DNA from: Hyphomonadaceae bacterium UBA7672
Lineage (GTDB): Bacteria; Pseudomonadota; Alphaproteobacteria; Caulobacterales; Hyphomonadaceae
Length of the DNA: 64,000 nt
Assembly: GCA_002483135.1 (NCBI GenBank)
Contig: DLHI01000020.1
Span: 186,001 to 250,000 of the forward strand
Reading direction: 5' to 3'
The translations under genes were made by a program, and so were the position numbers. Under the pieces are notes generated by a model, which had not been told where the DNA came from, searched no databases, and was given only the letters and a program-made list of their open reading frames with translations. This document shows positions 9,351 through 19,030 of this stretch, in pieces. Position 1 is the first letter of the stretch, and every line of letters begins with the position of its first letter.

Positions 9351-11233
9351 GCGACCGCAGTGACTTCCGGCGGGGCGATGTTGAGCAGCGAGCGCATCTT
9401 GGCCGCCAGCGCATGCTGGTCGACCGGCTTCGACAGATAGTCGCTCATGCCCAGGCTGATCAGGTGTTCGCGGTCGCCGGTCATCGCGTCCGCGGTAAGT
9501 GCAATCACTGGAATATCGCGCCACGCCGCATCGCTTGCGCGCAGATGCTTGATTGCTTCCTTGCCGTCCATCACCGGCATGTGGACGTCGAGCAGGACGA
9601 GGTCGAACTCGGCAGCCGCCAGCTTGTCGAGCGCTTCCTGGCCGTTGACCGCCTCTGTGATCTTGCAGCCATGCGGCGCGAGGAAGAGCTTCACCACCTG
9701 CCGGTTCACCGAGTTGTCGTCGGTCAGCAGGATACGCGCGCCGCGCAGGCCGGTCAGCTGCGGACGCGAGGACTGGGTCGCCGACGGAAGCGGAACCGGC
9801 GCCGCCGCGATTTTCTGGACCTTCGCCTGGAAGGTGAACACGAAGCGCGAACCCATGTCCGGCGCGCTCTCGACGAACATCGTCCCGCCCATCAGGTGGG
9901 CCAGGCGCATCGAAATGGCGAGGCCGAGGCCCGTGCCGCCATAGCGGCGCGCGATGGAGTTGTCGGCCTGCGTGAACGGCTTGAACAGGCGGCCCATCAC
10001 TTCGGCCGACATGCCGATGCCGGTGTCGGTGACGGAGACGAACACCACTGCAGTGTCGTCCTCGTCTATCCGCCAGGACAGGTGGACCTTGATACCACCG
10101 CTCGGTGTGAATTTCAGCGCGTTGGAGACGAGGTTGCTGAGGCACTGGCGCACGCGCTCGGCGTCGCAAATGAGGCCGCGCGGAAGGTCTGCATCGTGGG
10201 TCAGCGTCAGCGTCAAGTTACGGTCGCGGGCGTGCGTCTCGAACAGGCGGACGACGCTGTGCGCCATCTGGACGATATCGTTGGGCGAGGGGGTGATGTC
10301 GAACTTGCCTGCCTCTATCTTCGAGAAGTCCAGCACGTCGTTGAGCACGGCCAGCAGCGAGCGGCCGGAATCGAGGATGACGCCTACCTTGTCGCGCGCC
10401 TGCGCTTCGAGTTCCGAGGAATCGAGCGCTTGCGCCATCCCAAGAATGCCGTTCATCGGCGTGCGGATTTCGTGGCTCATCGAGGCGAGGAAGTTCGACT
10501 TGGCCTGGTTGGCGGCCTCGGCGGCGGCGCGATTGCGCTCATTCTCCTGGTTCTGGTTGCGCATCACCTTGCCAAGCTTGTGCCCGTAGGCAGCGGCGCC
10601 CAACACCAAGAGCAGCACCATCCCGGCGAGCGCGAACTCGACACCCTGCATGCTGCGGGCAAGCGCGATTTGCTCGCGGGGAACGGCGGTCTGGATTTCT
10701 CGCGCGACGCCGGCCGCGTCTGCGACCGCTTTCACGAGGCGGCCCTGCGCTTCGGTCATCGCCGCCACGCCATGCGCGACGACTGCGAGTTGCCTGGCGG
10801 AAAAAGCCGAGAACACCTCGTCGGACGCGCTGACCAGATCCTTCATCGCGCCGTCGACCTGGCTCAGCGCAATGTCCAGCCCGGCGCGATCGGCGGCCTC
10901 CACGCTGGCGCTCACATCCTTGCGCAGATTTTGCAGCTTTACCTCGAAGAGGCCGAGGCGCCTGTTCCGGTTGGCTGTTTCGGTCGCGACGTCGCCCGAC
11001 ACCAGCGACTGGCTGACGGGGCTGAAGACATTCTGGCTGAGTTCGGCAAGGCTCTGGATGCCGGCGACGCGGCTGGTCCATTCGCTGTCGCGCTTTACCG
11101 TGTCGGAGTACATTCCCATCAGGTTCTGCGTGATGGAAATGCTCAGCAGGATCGTGACGAGGTTGAATCCCGCCAGGGCGAGATAGACGAAGTGCCAGCG
11201 TGGCGCGCCATTGCGGCGCTGCGCGAATGCCAT
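9347..11233 (-). CDS. Hybrid sensor histidine kinase with C-terminal receiver domain
   Basis: 628 residues. Two membrane segments (about 13-37 and 198-216) flank a helical periplasmic sensor region. Then come the dimerisation and phosphoacceptor helix with SMSHEIRTPMNG (His 254), the ATPase domain with LSNLVSNALKFTP (N box) and YGGTGLGLAIS (G box), and a receiver domain with TDDNSVNRQ and the phosphoacceptor Asp in LVLLDVHMPVMDG. It should autophosphorylate on His and pass phosphate to its own receiver, then probably to a phosphotransfer protein. No partner regulator is adjacent. The sensed signal is unknown. Confidence 0.93.
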   Translation of the reverse strand: MAFAQRRNGAPRWHFVYLALAGFNLVTILLSISITQNLMGMYSDTVKRDSEWTSRVAGIQSLAELSQNVFSPVSQSLVSGDVATETANRNRRLGLFEVKLQNLRKDVSASVEAADRAGLDIALSQVDGAMKDLVSASDEVFSAFSARQLAVVAHGVAAMTEAQGRLVKAVADAAGVAREIQTAVPREQIALARSMQGVEFALAGMVLLLVLGAAAYGHKLGKVMRNQNQENERNRAAAEAANQAKSNFLASMSHEIRTPMNGILGMAQALDSSELEAQARDKVGVILDSGRSLLAVLNDVLDFSKIEAGKFDITPSPNDIVQMAHSVVRLFETHARDRNLTLTLTHDADLPRGLICDAERVRQCLSNLVSNALKFTPSGGIKVHLSWRIDEDDTAVVFVSVTDTGIGMSAEVMGRLFKPFTQADNSIARRYGGTGLGLAISMRLAHLMGGTMFVESAPDMGSRFVFTFQAKVQKIAAAPVPLPSATQSSRPQLTGLRGARILLTDDNSVNRQVVKLFLAPHGCKITEAVNGQEALDKLAAAEFDLVLLDVHMPVMDGKEAIKHLRASDAAWRDIPVIALTADAMTGDREHLISLGMSDYLSKPVDQHALAAKMRSLLNIAPPEVTAVA

Positions 11234-11385
11234 CTCTCGACCCCACCATACGGCCGCCGTGGCCGGATGCAGTTCAATAGCGACGCGCGAATAATCTGAA
11301 CCTGACCACGCCGATCAGGAACGACTGGTATCATGCTCAACTTAAGGAAGCGTTGGCTGCGATTAGCTTTTGATGGCTGGGGCGA

Positions 11386-12594
11386 TCAGGTCTCGAGCCC
11401 GTCCGACAGGAAAGCCTCGGCGATGGCGCAGTGCAGGGCGGCGCCGCGGGCCATGACCCGCTCGTCCAGCATCATGCGGTTGGAGTGCAGCGCGCAACAG
11501 GTGCGCCAATCGCCGCCTTCGGGCGTGGCGCCCAGGAACATCATGGCGCCGGGGGCCTTCTGGAGAACGTAGGAGAAGTCCTCCGCACCCATCATCGGAT
11601 GGGGCATTTCGAACCACGCATCGTCCCCGAACATTGCCTTCGTGGTGCGGCGGGCCAGCGCCACGGCCTTCTCGTCGCAGATCGTCACCGGGAAGCCGGG
11701 GATGATTTTGAGGTCAGCCTCACACAGATGGGCGGCGCAGACATGCTCCACCACGCGCTTCAGGCCGTCGCGGGCGATGGTACGGGATTTTTCGGAGAAG
11801 GAGCGGATCGTGCCTTCGATGAACGCCGTCTCGGGGATGACGTTGTTGGTCGAGCCCGCCCTGATGTGCGCGATGGTGAGTACGGCGGGATCGAAGGCAG
11901 GAACGCGGCGCGTCATCATCGCCTGCAGCGCCGTCACCATCTCGCAGGCGACGGGGATGGGATCGACCGCGTCATGCGGCTGCGAGGCGTGGCCGCCCTT
12001 GCCCCTGATGGTCAGCTCGATGCGGTCGGCGGCGGCGAGCAGGGGGCCGACGCGGCCGGCGAAGATGCCCGACTGGATGTTGGGCGTGATGTGAAGCGCA
12101 TAGGCTGCGTCCGGCATCGGATCGATCAGGCCGTCCTCGAGCATGTAGCGCGCGCCGTGCCAGCCTTCTTCGCCCGGCTGGAACATGAACTGGACGGTGC
12201 CGGCGAGGCGCTCCCTTTGAGCACAGAGCGCATGGGCGGCGGCGACCAGCATGGCGACATGGGTGTCGTGTCCGCAGGCATGCATGGCGTTCTGGACGGT
12301 GGAGGAGAATTCAAGGCCGGTGTCTTCCTCCATCGGCAGGGCGTCCATGTCGCCGCGCAGGAGGACGGTGCGTCCGTTCGAAGGACCGCGCAGCGTGGCG
12401 ATGAAGCCGGTGGTGGAAGGGCCCTCAGTGTATTCGAGCGGCAAGCCGGCGAGGGCGGCCTTGGCCTTGGCGGTGGTGAGCGGATTGTTCAGGCCGATCT
12501 CGGGTTCGGCATGGATAGCCCGGCGCAGGGCGATCATCTCCGGCAGCCGCGCTTCGGCTTCTTCGATCCAGTGCTGCATGGCGGGCTTGGTCAT
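11386..12594 (-). CDS. M20 family metallopeptidase / amidohydrolase
   Basis: 402 residues of the M20D group (hippurate hydrolase, N-acyl amino acid amidohydrolase, IAA-amino acid hydrolase-like). Metal-site motifs are visible: MHACGHDTHVAML, then FQPGEEGWHGA, and HPMMGAEDFSYVLQ near the end, with the dimerisation domain (KGGHASQPHDAVDPI) between. These enzymes hydrolyse N-acylated amino acids or peptides with a di-metal centre, usually in the cytoplasm. The start at 12594 gives MTKPAMQHW, a typical family N-terminus; an upstream in-frame ATG would add 29 residues with no family match. The gene is monocistronic. Confidence 0.88.
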   Translation of the reverse strand: MTKPAMQHWIEEAEARLPEMIALRRAIHAEPEIGLNNPLTTAKAKAALAGLPLEYTEGPSTTGFIATLRGPSNGRTVLLRGDMDALPMEEDTGLEFSSTVQNAMHACGHDTHVAMLVAAAHALCAQRERLAGTVQFMFQPGEEGWHGARYMLEDGLIDPMPDAAYALHITPNIQSGIFAGRVGPLLAAADRIELTIRGKGGHASQPHDAVDPIPVACEMVTALQAMMTRRVPAFDPAVLTIAHIRAGSTNNVIPETAFIEGTIRSFSEKSRTIARDGLKRVVEHVCAAHLCEADLKIIPGFPVTICDEKAVALARRTTKAMFGDDAWFEMPHPMMGAEDFSYVLQKAPGAMMFLGATPEGGDWRTCCALHSNRMMLDERVMARGAALHCAIAEAFLSDGLET

Positions 12595-13260
12595 GTCGGG
12601 TTCCCTGGGTTTGTCGCACCTTCCGCCAATCCGGCGCGGTTGGGAACTGGCGTTCGAAACACGAAAATCTCCACGACCCATTGGCCTGGAGGTTTGCTGT
12701 CGTTCTGCCCTTCAAATGGAGGGCTGAGGGCGCGGACGAACCGCGTGGTCCGTCGCTCGTAGTCCGTAGTCCGGTAGGCGTGCGGGATCGGCTCCGCGCC
12801 CCCACAGACGATTTATCGCCGGCCAGCGGGAGGACATCTGCTGCCTTTCCCGCCGTTGAAGCGCCGGCGGCGTGTGGGTCTCAGGCTTTCGCCATCGGTC
12901 CCATGTTCACGCCCGTCTGCCCCGCGATCGCGCCATGGACAGTGATCAGCTTACCCTCCGTGCGATCGCGTTGAGGGCACCATACGCCCGCGGCGGAGGG
13001 GGGCGGAAACGGCGCTGACTTTCCTACAGCGGATTTTGCGTAGTGGGTTGAGAGTGCTGGCGAAGATTGTGCAGCCGCCACATTTCATTCGGCCGAATTG
13101 CCCAACCCACGGTTGTCATCCCGGCAGCAGCGAAGCGGAGAGCCGGGACCCATCGGGCCGGTGTCGGGATGGAGGAATGGGTCCCGGCCATCCTTGGTCA
13201 GGAATGGGCTGCGCGCTTCCGGGATGACAAGCAGCGGGGCTGCGCGGTGGACGAGAAGAA
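12595..13260. other. Gene-poor intergenic region carrying a family A repeat
   Basis: About 660 bases without a gene I can support. The last third holds the family A palindrome (13115-13228). Short open frames at 12681-12974 (plus) and 12881-13081 (minus) have no recognisable domain. The minus-strand frame ends in a protein-like stretch (KLITVHGAIAGQTGVNMGP) that could be the tail of a decayed gene. Confidence 0.5.
13115..13228. repeat. Palindromic intergenic repeat, family A, copy 2
   Basis: Second copy of the element at 2651-2749, here 114 bp. It has the same outer arms GTCATCCCGG / CCGGGATGAC and the same inner arms GGGACCCAT / ATGGGTCCC, with a different and longer central spacer. It lies downstream of the SGNH hydrolase gene, whose stop is at 13261. 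Confidence 0.75.
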
Positions 13261-14142
13261 TTAGCGACCAAGCGCCTCTGCAACCGCAGCTTCTAGGATC
13301 GGCTTCATGAGCGCGTAGCCGGCCTTGTTGGGGTGGACGCCGTCGGGGCCGAGGTCGGGTTTGAGGCCGCCTTCCGGTGTGGCGAGGACGGGATAGTAGT
13401 CGGCGACGATCAGATCCTGTTCGGCCGCATACTGACGGATCCAGTTGGCGTAGGCGATGACAGTCGGTGCGGGCTTCATCTGCGGGGCCCAGGTGAACCT
13501 GTCGGCGGGCAGTGGTGTCGCCAGGATCACGGTGACGCCGTGGGCCTTTGCGAGTTCGACCATCGACATGATGTTATTCTGCACGTCCTCGAGCGTGGTC
13601 GGGCCGGTGTTGCCGGCGACGTCGTTGATGCCGGCGAGGATGTGGACGGCGGCAGGCTTCAAGGCCAGCACATCCTGCTTGAAGCGCAGCAGCATCTGCG
13701 GCGTTGTCTGTCCGCTGATGCCGCGATTGACGCGCGAGGGGCCGAAGTCCTGCGGTTCGGCGAGACCCCAGAGTTGGGTGATGGAATCGCCCATGAAGAC
13801 GATGCGGCCGGCGGGGACGGGTTGCGCTGACAGCGCGGCGTTGTCGGCGCGGAAGTAGCAGAGGGCGGGCCAGTCGTTGGCTTTCTGGTCGGTCTGCATC
13901 TTCTGGTAGGCGGCGAGGTCGTCCGGCGTAATGGGCGTGCGCGGCGTGCCGGGCGGCTCGAACTGCGCGCGAACCGAGGCGATGATGCTGGCCGGAACCA
14001 CCAGCGGCGGATCGCAGGGCGCGCCGCCCACCGGCGTTGCCGGTTTCAGGACGGCTGCAGGCGGCGGGGCGGCCGTTGCGCAGGCGGCAAGCGTGGCGAG
14101 GGCCAAAGCACCGAGGGAGAGGGCGGCGAGGAACTGTTTCAT
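13261..14142 (-). CDS. SGNH/GDSL-family lipoprotein hydrolase
   Basis: 293 residues with a lipoprotein signal (ALSLGALALATLAAC). The SGNH hydrolase fold is shown by FMGDSITQLWG (catalytic Ser), RGISGQTTPQM (Gly block), AGINDVAGN (Asn block) and PDGVHPNKAGY (Asp/His block). Such enzymes hydrolyse esters, including acetyl groups on sugars or lipids; this one should act at the envelope. About 70 residues between the signal and the Ser block form a Pro-rich extension. The gene points away from ddl. Confidence 0.88.
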   Translation of the reverse strand: MKQFLAALSLGALALATLAACATAAPPPAAVLKPATPVGGAPCDPPLVVPASIIASVRAQFEPPGTPRTPITPDDLAAYQKMQTDQKANDWPALCYFRADNAALSAQPVPAGRIVFMGDSITQLWGLAEPQDFGPSRVNRGISGQTTPQMLLRFKQDVLALKPAAVHILAGINDVAGNTGPTTLEDVQNNIMSMVELAKAHGVTVILATPLPADRFTWAPQMKPAPTVIAYANWIRQYAAEQDLIVADYYPVLATPEGGLKPDLGPDGVHPNKAGYALMKPILEAAVAEALGR

Positions 14143-14309
14143 GTGCGGGAAGATCGCATGAAACGCGTGTAATTCTCAATTCGGCCCGCTTGGGACACGC
14201 AAATCAGCCTGCTTCCGGCGGCAAACGAACCCCACTACCCCTTTGCCGGTAGCATCCCGGTAACCGGTGCAGGCGCATGACCGGGATCAGCCTGAGGAGG
14301 CATGAAGCC

Positions 14310-15218
14310 ATGACTCGCGTTGCCGTTATCATGGGGGGCTGGTCTTCGGAGAGGCCCGTGTCGCTGTCGTCGGGCAGGGGCATGGCCGAGGCTGCGCGCA
14401 CGGCCGGCTATGACGTCGTCGAGATCGACGTCACGCGCGAGCTTGCCCGGCAGCTGACCGACGCCAAGCCAGACGTGGTGCTGAACGCGCTGCACGGCCC
14501 CTGGGGCGAGGATGGCTGCGTGCAGGGCGTGATGGAAATCCTCGGCATCCCCTACACGCATTCCGGCGTGCTTGCGTCTGCGTTGGCGATGGACAAGGAC
14601 AAGTCGCGGGCGATCTACGTCCAGCACGGCCTCGATGTCGCCGAGGGCGGCATGTACGACGTGGAGGACCTGGCGCGTGACCACATCATGCCGCCGCCCT
14701 ACGTTATCAAACCGCCGGCGGAAGGATCGTCCTTCGGGGTGTTCATTGTGCGCGAGGGGGCCAACCGGCCGCCCAAGGAACTCACCGATGGGACCTGGAC
14801 ATTCGGCAAGCGGGCGCTGGTCGAAAAATTCATTCCGGGCCGGGAACTTACGGTCGGCGTCATGGGCGACCGCGCCATGGCTGTCACCGAGATCACGACT
14901 TTAAGGGAGTATTACGACTTCACTGCAAAATACGAGGCTGGAGGATCGCGCCACGTCCTTCCTGCAGACCTGCCGAATGCGGTCACCGAAGCTGCGCTTG
15001 ACGCATCGCTGAGGGCCCATCGCGCTCTTGGCTGCCGGGGAGTGTCGCGGTCGGACTTTCGCTACGATGAAAAAGCGGGTCGACTGGTGATACTCGAGAC
15101 CAACACGCAACCGGGCATGACGCCCACCTCGCTCATCCCCGAGCAGGCTGCGCATATGGGCATCGACTATCCCTCGCTCGTCCGCTGGATGATCGAGGAC
15201 GCGTCATGCCCAAGGTAA
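14310..15218 (+). CDS. ddl: D-alanine--D-alanine ligase
   Basis: Joins two D-Ala using ATP to make the dipeptide for peptidoglycan precursors. The 302-residue ATP-grasp protein shows RVAVIMGGWSSERPVSL at the start, LNALHGPWGEDG, PYVIKPPAEGSSFGVF (ATP-binding loop), RELTVGVMGDRAM and LVILETNTQPGMTPTSL (metal ligands). I chose the ATG at 14310 because a GAGGAGG Shine-Dalgarno sequence sits at 14294-14300, 9 bases upstream; the earlier in-frame ATG at 14277 precedes that site. It starts the division cluster and overlaps ftsQ by 13 bases. Confidence 0.95.
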   Translation: MTRVAVIMGGWSSERPVSLSSGRGMAEAARTAGYDVVEIDVTRELARQLTDAKPDVVLNALHGPWGEDGCVQGVMEILGIPYTHSGVLASALAMDKDKSRAIYVQHGLDVAEGGMYDVEDLARDHIMPPPYVIKPPAEGSSFGVFIVREGANRPPKELTDGTWTFGKRALVEKFIPGRELTVGVMGDRAMAVTEITTLREYYDFTAKYEAGGSRHVLPADLPNAVTEAALDASLRAHRALGCRGVSRSDFRYDEKAGRLVILETNTQPGMTPTSLIPEQAAHMGIDYPSLVRWMIEDASCPR

Positions 15219-16159
15219 AACGCCCGCAGATCGCAGGCCCGACCTATGACGACCGTGACGAGGCGCCGGCCGCGCCGCGCAGCCCGTCGCGCGGCCAGGC
15301 GCGCCGGGCGCGCGACGTGCCTTACTCGGTGGCGTGGTTCCGTGATCGCATCGCCACCTATGCGCTGGGCACCATCATCTGCGGCGCGCTGATGCTGACT
15401 GCCGCGGCCTGGATGGGCGGCACGCTGGGCCGCTTCGGCCAGAACATGAACAACGGCTTCAACGTGATCGCCGGCTGGGCGGGCATGGCGATCAAGGGCG
15501 TCGAGGTGTGTGGACCGGGGGCGACGACGAAGAACCCGTGCCCGGAACTTGATCCCGAGGTGGTGAAGCAGGTGCTGGAGGCATCGGGCGTTGGTACGGG
15601 CGTGGCGACTGTCGGCGCCGACCCTTATGCCATCCGCGACCGCGTCGACCAGCTTGAGGTTGGCACGGCCAGCGTGCGCCGGCTGTGGCCGGATCGCGTG
15701 CGGATCGAGATCGACCAGCGGCAGGTCGTCGCCCTGTGGCAGGAACATTCCAATGGCGGGGCCTGGCGCGTTGTGGACCAGAATGGCCGCGCCTTCGAGA
15801 AAGCCGACCTGACGAAATATGCAGACCTGCCGCGCGTCATTGGCGCCAATGCCGCGCAGGCCGCCACAGGCTTGGTGGCCGCGCTGAAGGCTTATCCCAA
15901 TCTCGCCGAGCGTTTCGAGGCGGCGTACCGCGTGGGCGAGCGGCGCTGGGACATCAAATTCCGCGGCCGGGCTGACCTGGTCGTTATGCCGGAAGACTCG
16001 CAGCTGAAGGGCGCGCTTGATTGCGTGAACCTCCAGCATGCGGCCAATGATCTTCTGAACCTGCCCGCGATGCGGATCGACGCCCGTCGCGAGAACTGCA
16101 CGCTGGCGATCCAGCCCATTCCGGGCGCGCCTCCGGTTCCTGCACCGGGAGATGCGTGA
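15206..16159 (+). CDS. ftsQ: Cell division protein FtsQ
   Basis: 317 residues: a cytoplasmic Arg/Pro-rich tail, one membrane segment (about 52-72), then periplasmic POTRA and beta domains. The POTRA domain is marked by IKGVEVCGPG and the beta domain by VRRLWPDRVRIEIDQRQVVALWQ and WRVVDQNGRAF. FtsQ links early Z-ring proteins to the FtsB/FtsL/FtsW/FtsI septal synthesis complex. Its ATG lies inside the end of ddl and its stop overlaps the ftsA start, so the three genes are probably translationally coupled. Confidence 0.92.
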   Translation: MPKVKRPQIAGPTYDDRDEAPAAPRSPSRGQARRARDVPYSVAWFRDRIATYALGTIICGALMLTAAAWMGGTLGRFGQNMNNGFNVIAGWAGMAIKGVEVCGPGATTKNPCPELDPEVVKQVLEASGVGTGVATVGADPYAIRDRVDQLEVGTASVRRLWPDRVRIEIDQRQVVALWQEHSNGGAWRVVDQNGRAFEKADLTKYADLPRVIGANAAQAATGLVAALKAYPNLAERFEAAYRVGERRWDIKFRGRADLVVMPEDSQLKGALDCVNLQHAANDLLNLPAMRIDARRENCTLAIQPIPGAPPVPAPGDA

Positions 16160-17460
16160 TCGCCATGTCGACGCTTGCCCAGCGTACCCTGACCCGTGAC
16201 CGCGCCATCGGGCGTGGATCGGTCATGGCTGCGCTGGACATCGGGTCGTCGAAAGTTGCCTGCCTAATCTCCAAACGGGCTGACTGCAGCGATGGCGAAC
16301 CGCGCGTTGCGGGAGCCGGGGCGCAGGGCACCAAGGGCGTACGCTCCGGCGCTGTAGTTGATCTCGATAATCTCGAACGTTCGATCCGCCTTGCCGTCGA
16401 ACAGGCTGAGCGCGCCGCCGATGTGCGCGTCACGGACGTGGTGCTTGGCGTGTCGGGGCCGGACCTGCGTTCGGACATCGTCCGCGCTGCGTTGCCGCTC
16501 AACGGGCGCGAGATCACGCCGCTGCACATCCGCGAGGTACGGATCGCAGCACTGGAGAGCTTCAAAGCGCAGGGGCGCGAAATACTTCACTCTGCGCCGC
16601 TCGGCTTTGCGGTGGACGGCACCCAGGGCGTGAAAGACCCGCGCGGCATGTTCGCCGAGACGCTGACAGCGAGCTTCCTCGTCGTCTCGGCCCCCACAGC
16701 CGCGCTGCGCAACATCGTGCAGTGCGTCTCGCGCGCGCATCTAAATGCGACCGCCATTCTGGCAGCTCCCTTCGCCTCGGGTCTTGCCTGCCTGGTCGAG
16801 GACGAAGCCGAGCAGGGCGCGATGCTGATCGATTTCGGGGCCGGGGTTACGTCTGCGGCAGCATTCTACGATGGCGGACTGGTTCACGTTGAGACCCTGC
16901 CCATGGGCGGCTCGCGGGCCACGTCTGACCTGGCCCAGGGGCTGGGAACCACCTTCGCGGCCGCCGAGCGCCTTAAGATCCAGCACGGCGCGGCCAGCCT
17001 TGCCGCTGCGGGAGCGCTCGACATGGTCGAAGCGCCGCGCCTTGGCCAGGACGGAAGGCTGGAAGCGCACCAGTGTTCCCGGGCCGACATTGCCCAGGTG
17101 CTGCGTCCCCGGATCGAGGAGATCCTGGAACTGATGGACGGACGACTGTCCAAGGCGTCGGCGACCGGTCGCCCCTTGCCGAGACGGATCGTACTTACGG
17201 GCGGATCGTCCCAGATGCCTTGTTTGCAGGAACTGGCAGAGGATATTTTCCGCGCACCAGTCCGTCTCGCCAAACCGGCGAATGTGAAGGGTCTAGGCGA
17301 GACTTACAGTTCACCCGCTTTCGCCGCTGCGGCAGGGCTGTTACGTTGGGATTTGATGGGCGGCCCGGACCCTTCGCGCTTCAGCGGAGACCGGGGCGCA
17401 GCAGATCCTGGCGAAGGCCTGTTCAAGCAGGTCTTCGGGTGGGTTCAGAAAAACTTCTGA
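16156..17460 (+). CDS. ftsA: Cell division protein FtsA
   Basis: 434-residue actin-family ATPase that tethers FtsZ to the membrane. Seen: the phosphate-1 loop AALDIGSSKVACLIS, LIDFGAGVTSAAAFY (phosphate 2), RRIVLTGGSSQMPCLQ (adenosine motif), and an amphipathic C-terminal helix (EGLFKQVFGWVQKNF) that would bind the membrane. The GTG at 16156 overlaps the ftsQ stop (GTGA); an ATG at 16165 is the alternative. The gap to ftsZ is 110 bases, enough for a separate ftsZ promoter. Confidence 0.94.
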   Translation: MIAMSTLAQRTLTRDRAIGRGSVMAALDIGSSKVACLISKRADCSDGEPRVAGAGAQGTKGVRSGAVVDLDNLERSIRLAVEQAERAADVRVTDVVLGVSGPDLRSDIVRAALPLNGREITPLHIREVRIAALESFKAQGREILHSAPLGFAVDGTQGVKDPRGMFAETLTASFLVVSAPTAALRNIVQCVSRAHLNATAILAAPFASGLACLVEDEAEQGAMLIDFGAGVTSAAAFYDGGLVHVETLPMGGSRATSDLAQGLGTTFAAAERLKIQHGAASLAAAGALDMVEAPRLGQDGRLEAHQCSRADIAQVLRPRIEEILELMDGRLSKASATGRPLPRRIVLTGGSSQMPCLQELAEDIFRAPVRLAKPANVKGLGETYSSPAFAAAAGLLRWDLMGGPDPSRFSGDRGAADPGEGLFKQVFGWVQKNF

Positions 17461-17570
17461 ACCGGCGCAACCTTTAAGGAGCGCTTAGCCAACAGCAGCG
17501 ATCTTCATCGAGTTAGGCGCGGACCGGGCAGGGGCCCGGCGGCGGCTGGGGATGCGTATCGAGGTTGCCC

Positions 17571-18998
17571 ATGGCGGTTGAATTGACCCCCCGGATAGTT
17601 GTGATCGGCGTCGGCGGGGCCGGCGGTAACGCCGTCAACAACATGATCGACGCCAAGCTGCAGGGCGTCGAATTCGTCGTCGCCAACACGGATGCGCAGG
17701 CGCTGACCCGCTCCAAGGCGCCGACCCAGATCCAGCTCGGCATCGGCAAGACTTCCGGTCTTGGCGCGGGCGCGAACCCGGATGTGGGCGCGGAAGCGGC
17801 CAAGGAATCCTCCGACGAGATCAAGAAGATCCTGCACGGCGCGCACATGTGCTTCATCGCTGCCGGCATGGGCGGCGGCACGGGAACGGGCGCTGCCCCG
17901 ATCATCGCGCGCATCGCGAAAGAACAGAAAGTCCTTACCGTCGGCGTCGTCACCAAGCCGTTCGACTTCGAGGGCAAGCGCCGCATGCAGGTGGCCGAGC
18001 GCGGCATCATCGACCTGCGCGCCGAAGTCGACACGCTGCTGATCATTCCGAACCAGAACCTCTTCCGCATCGCCAACAAGGACACGACCTTCGCCGAGGC
18101 GTTCGGTCTCGCCGACAAGGTGCTCTATTCCGGCGTGCGCGGCATCACCGACCTGATGGTCATGCCGGGTCTTATCAACCTCGACTTCGCCGACGTGCGC
18201 ACTGTTATGGCGGGCATGGGCTCGGCGATGATGGGCGAGGGCGAAGGCGAGGGCGAGAACCGCGCGCTGAAGGCAGCGCAGGCTGCAATCGCCAACCCGC
18301 TGCTTGACGATGTCTCGATGCGCGGCGCCAAGGGCGTGCTGATCAACATCACCGGCGGCTATGACATGACGCTGTTCGAGGTCGATGAGGCCGCGAACGA
18401 GGTTCGCCGCGAAGTCGACGTCGATGCGCACATCATCCTCGGCTCGACGTTCGACGAGAACATGAACGGCAAGATCCGCGTGTCGGTCGTGGCGGCGGGA
18501 CTGCAGCAACTGCCGGCGCGTCCTGCGCAACCGGTTCGCGAACTGCAGGCTGGTCTCACCACCGCCGTGATGAACGCGCCGTCGCCCGCTTCGACGCTCG
18601 GCATCGTCGCCCAGTCGCCCGCCGTGGCCGCGCCTGTCGCGCCCGCTCCGGTTGTCGAGCCTGTTGTGCACCAGGTCGTGCCGCCGTCAGAGCTGCGGCC
18701 TGCGCCCCCGATCATCCGCGCACGCCCGGCCGCCCCGCCGGTTGAGGACGTGGCCGAGCCTGAAATCGAGGAAGAAATGCCCGTCCCCGTCGCGCCTGCT
18801 GCCGTTGCTGCGCCCCAGCCGGTTGCGGAGCCTGCCCCGGCAGAGCCCAAGGAACGCTCGTTCGCCTCGCTGTTCGGCTGGAAGAACAAGCCGGCGGATG
18901 AAGCTGTCGCTCAACCTGTCGCCAAGGCGCCGGCGGAGGATTCCTTCGACGACGACCTCGAAATCCCGGCCTTCCTGCGCCGCTCGGGGAATGCTTAG
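17571..18998 (+). CDS. ftsZ: Cell division GTPase FtsZ
   Basis: 475-residue tubulin-like GTPase that forms the Z-ring. Motifs: IVVIGVGGAGGNAVNNM (nucleotide binding), the GMGGGTGTGAAP signature loop, and INLDFADVRTVM (T7 region). After the globular core (about 1-325) there is a Pro/Ala/Val/Glu-rich linker of about 125 residues and the conserved C-terminal peptide LEIPAFLRRS that binds FtsA. Start: ATG at 17571 (MAVELTPRIVV); an in-frame TTG two codons upstream is less likely. The long linker is typical of alphaproteobacteria. Confidence 0.97.
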   Translation: MAVELTPRIVVIGVGGAGGNAVNNMIDAKLQGVEFVVANTDAQALTRSKAPTQIQLGIGKTSGLGAGANPDVGAEAAKESSDEIKKILHGAHMCFIAAGMGGGTGTGAAPIIARIAKEQKVLTVGVVTKPFDFEGKRRMQVAERGIIDLRAEVDTLLIIPNQNLFRIANKDTTFAEAFGLADKVLYSGVRGITDLMVMPGLINLDFADVRTVMAGMGSAMMGEGEGEGENRALKAAQAAIANPLLDDVSMRGAKGVLINITGGYDMTLFEVDEAANEVRREVDVDAHIILGSTFDENMNGKIRVSVVAAGLQQLPARPAQPVRELQAGLTTAVMNAPSPASTLGIVAQSPAVAAPVAPAPVVEPVVHQVVPPSELRPAPPIIRARPAAPPVEDVAEPEIEEEMPVPVAPAAVAAPQPVAEPAPAEPKERSFASLFGWKNKPADEAVAQPVAKAPAEDSFDDDLEIPAFLRRSGNA

Positions 18999-19030
18999 GG
19001 TTCTCGCGTCCTAGATGTTCGGCGACATCC

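Noticed and set aside
9026..11299. A 757-codon open frame on the plus strand
   Set aside because: It lies opposite the hybrid histidine kinase and the end of the AbgT gene, both with clear domains; the translated product is rich in His/Arg/Gly with no motifs, typical of an antisense shadow in GC-rich DNA.
11431..12762. A 443-codon open frame on the plus strand
   Set aside because: It is antisense to the M20 amidohydrolase, whose metal-site motifs are unmistakable; the product shows no domain.
12881..13081. A 66-codon minus-strand frame ending in KLITVHGAIAGQTGVNMGP
   Set aside because: The tail looks protein-like and may be a gene relic, but I cannot name a family and the first half is low-complexity. 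Not supported as a gene.
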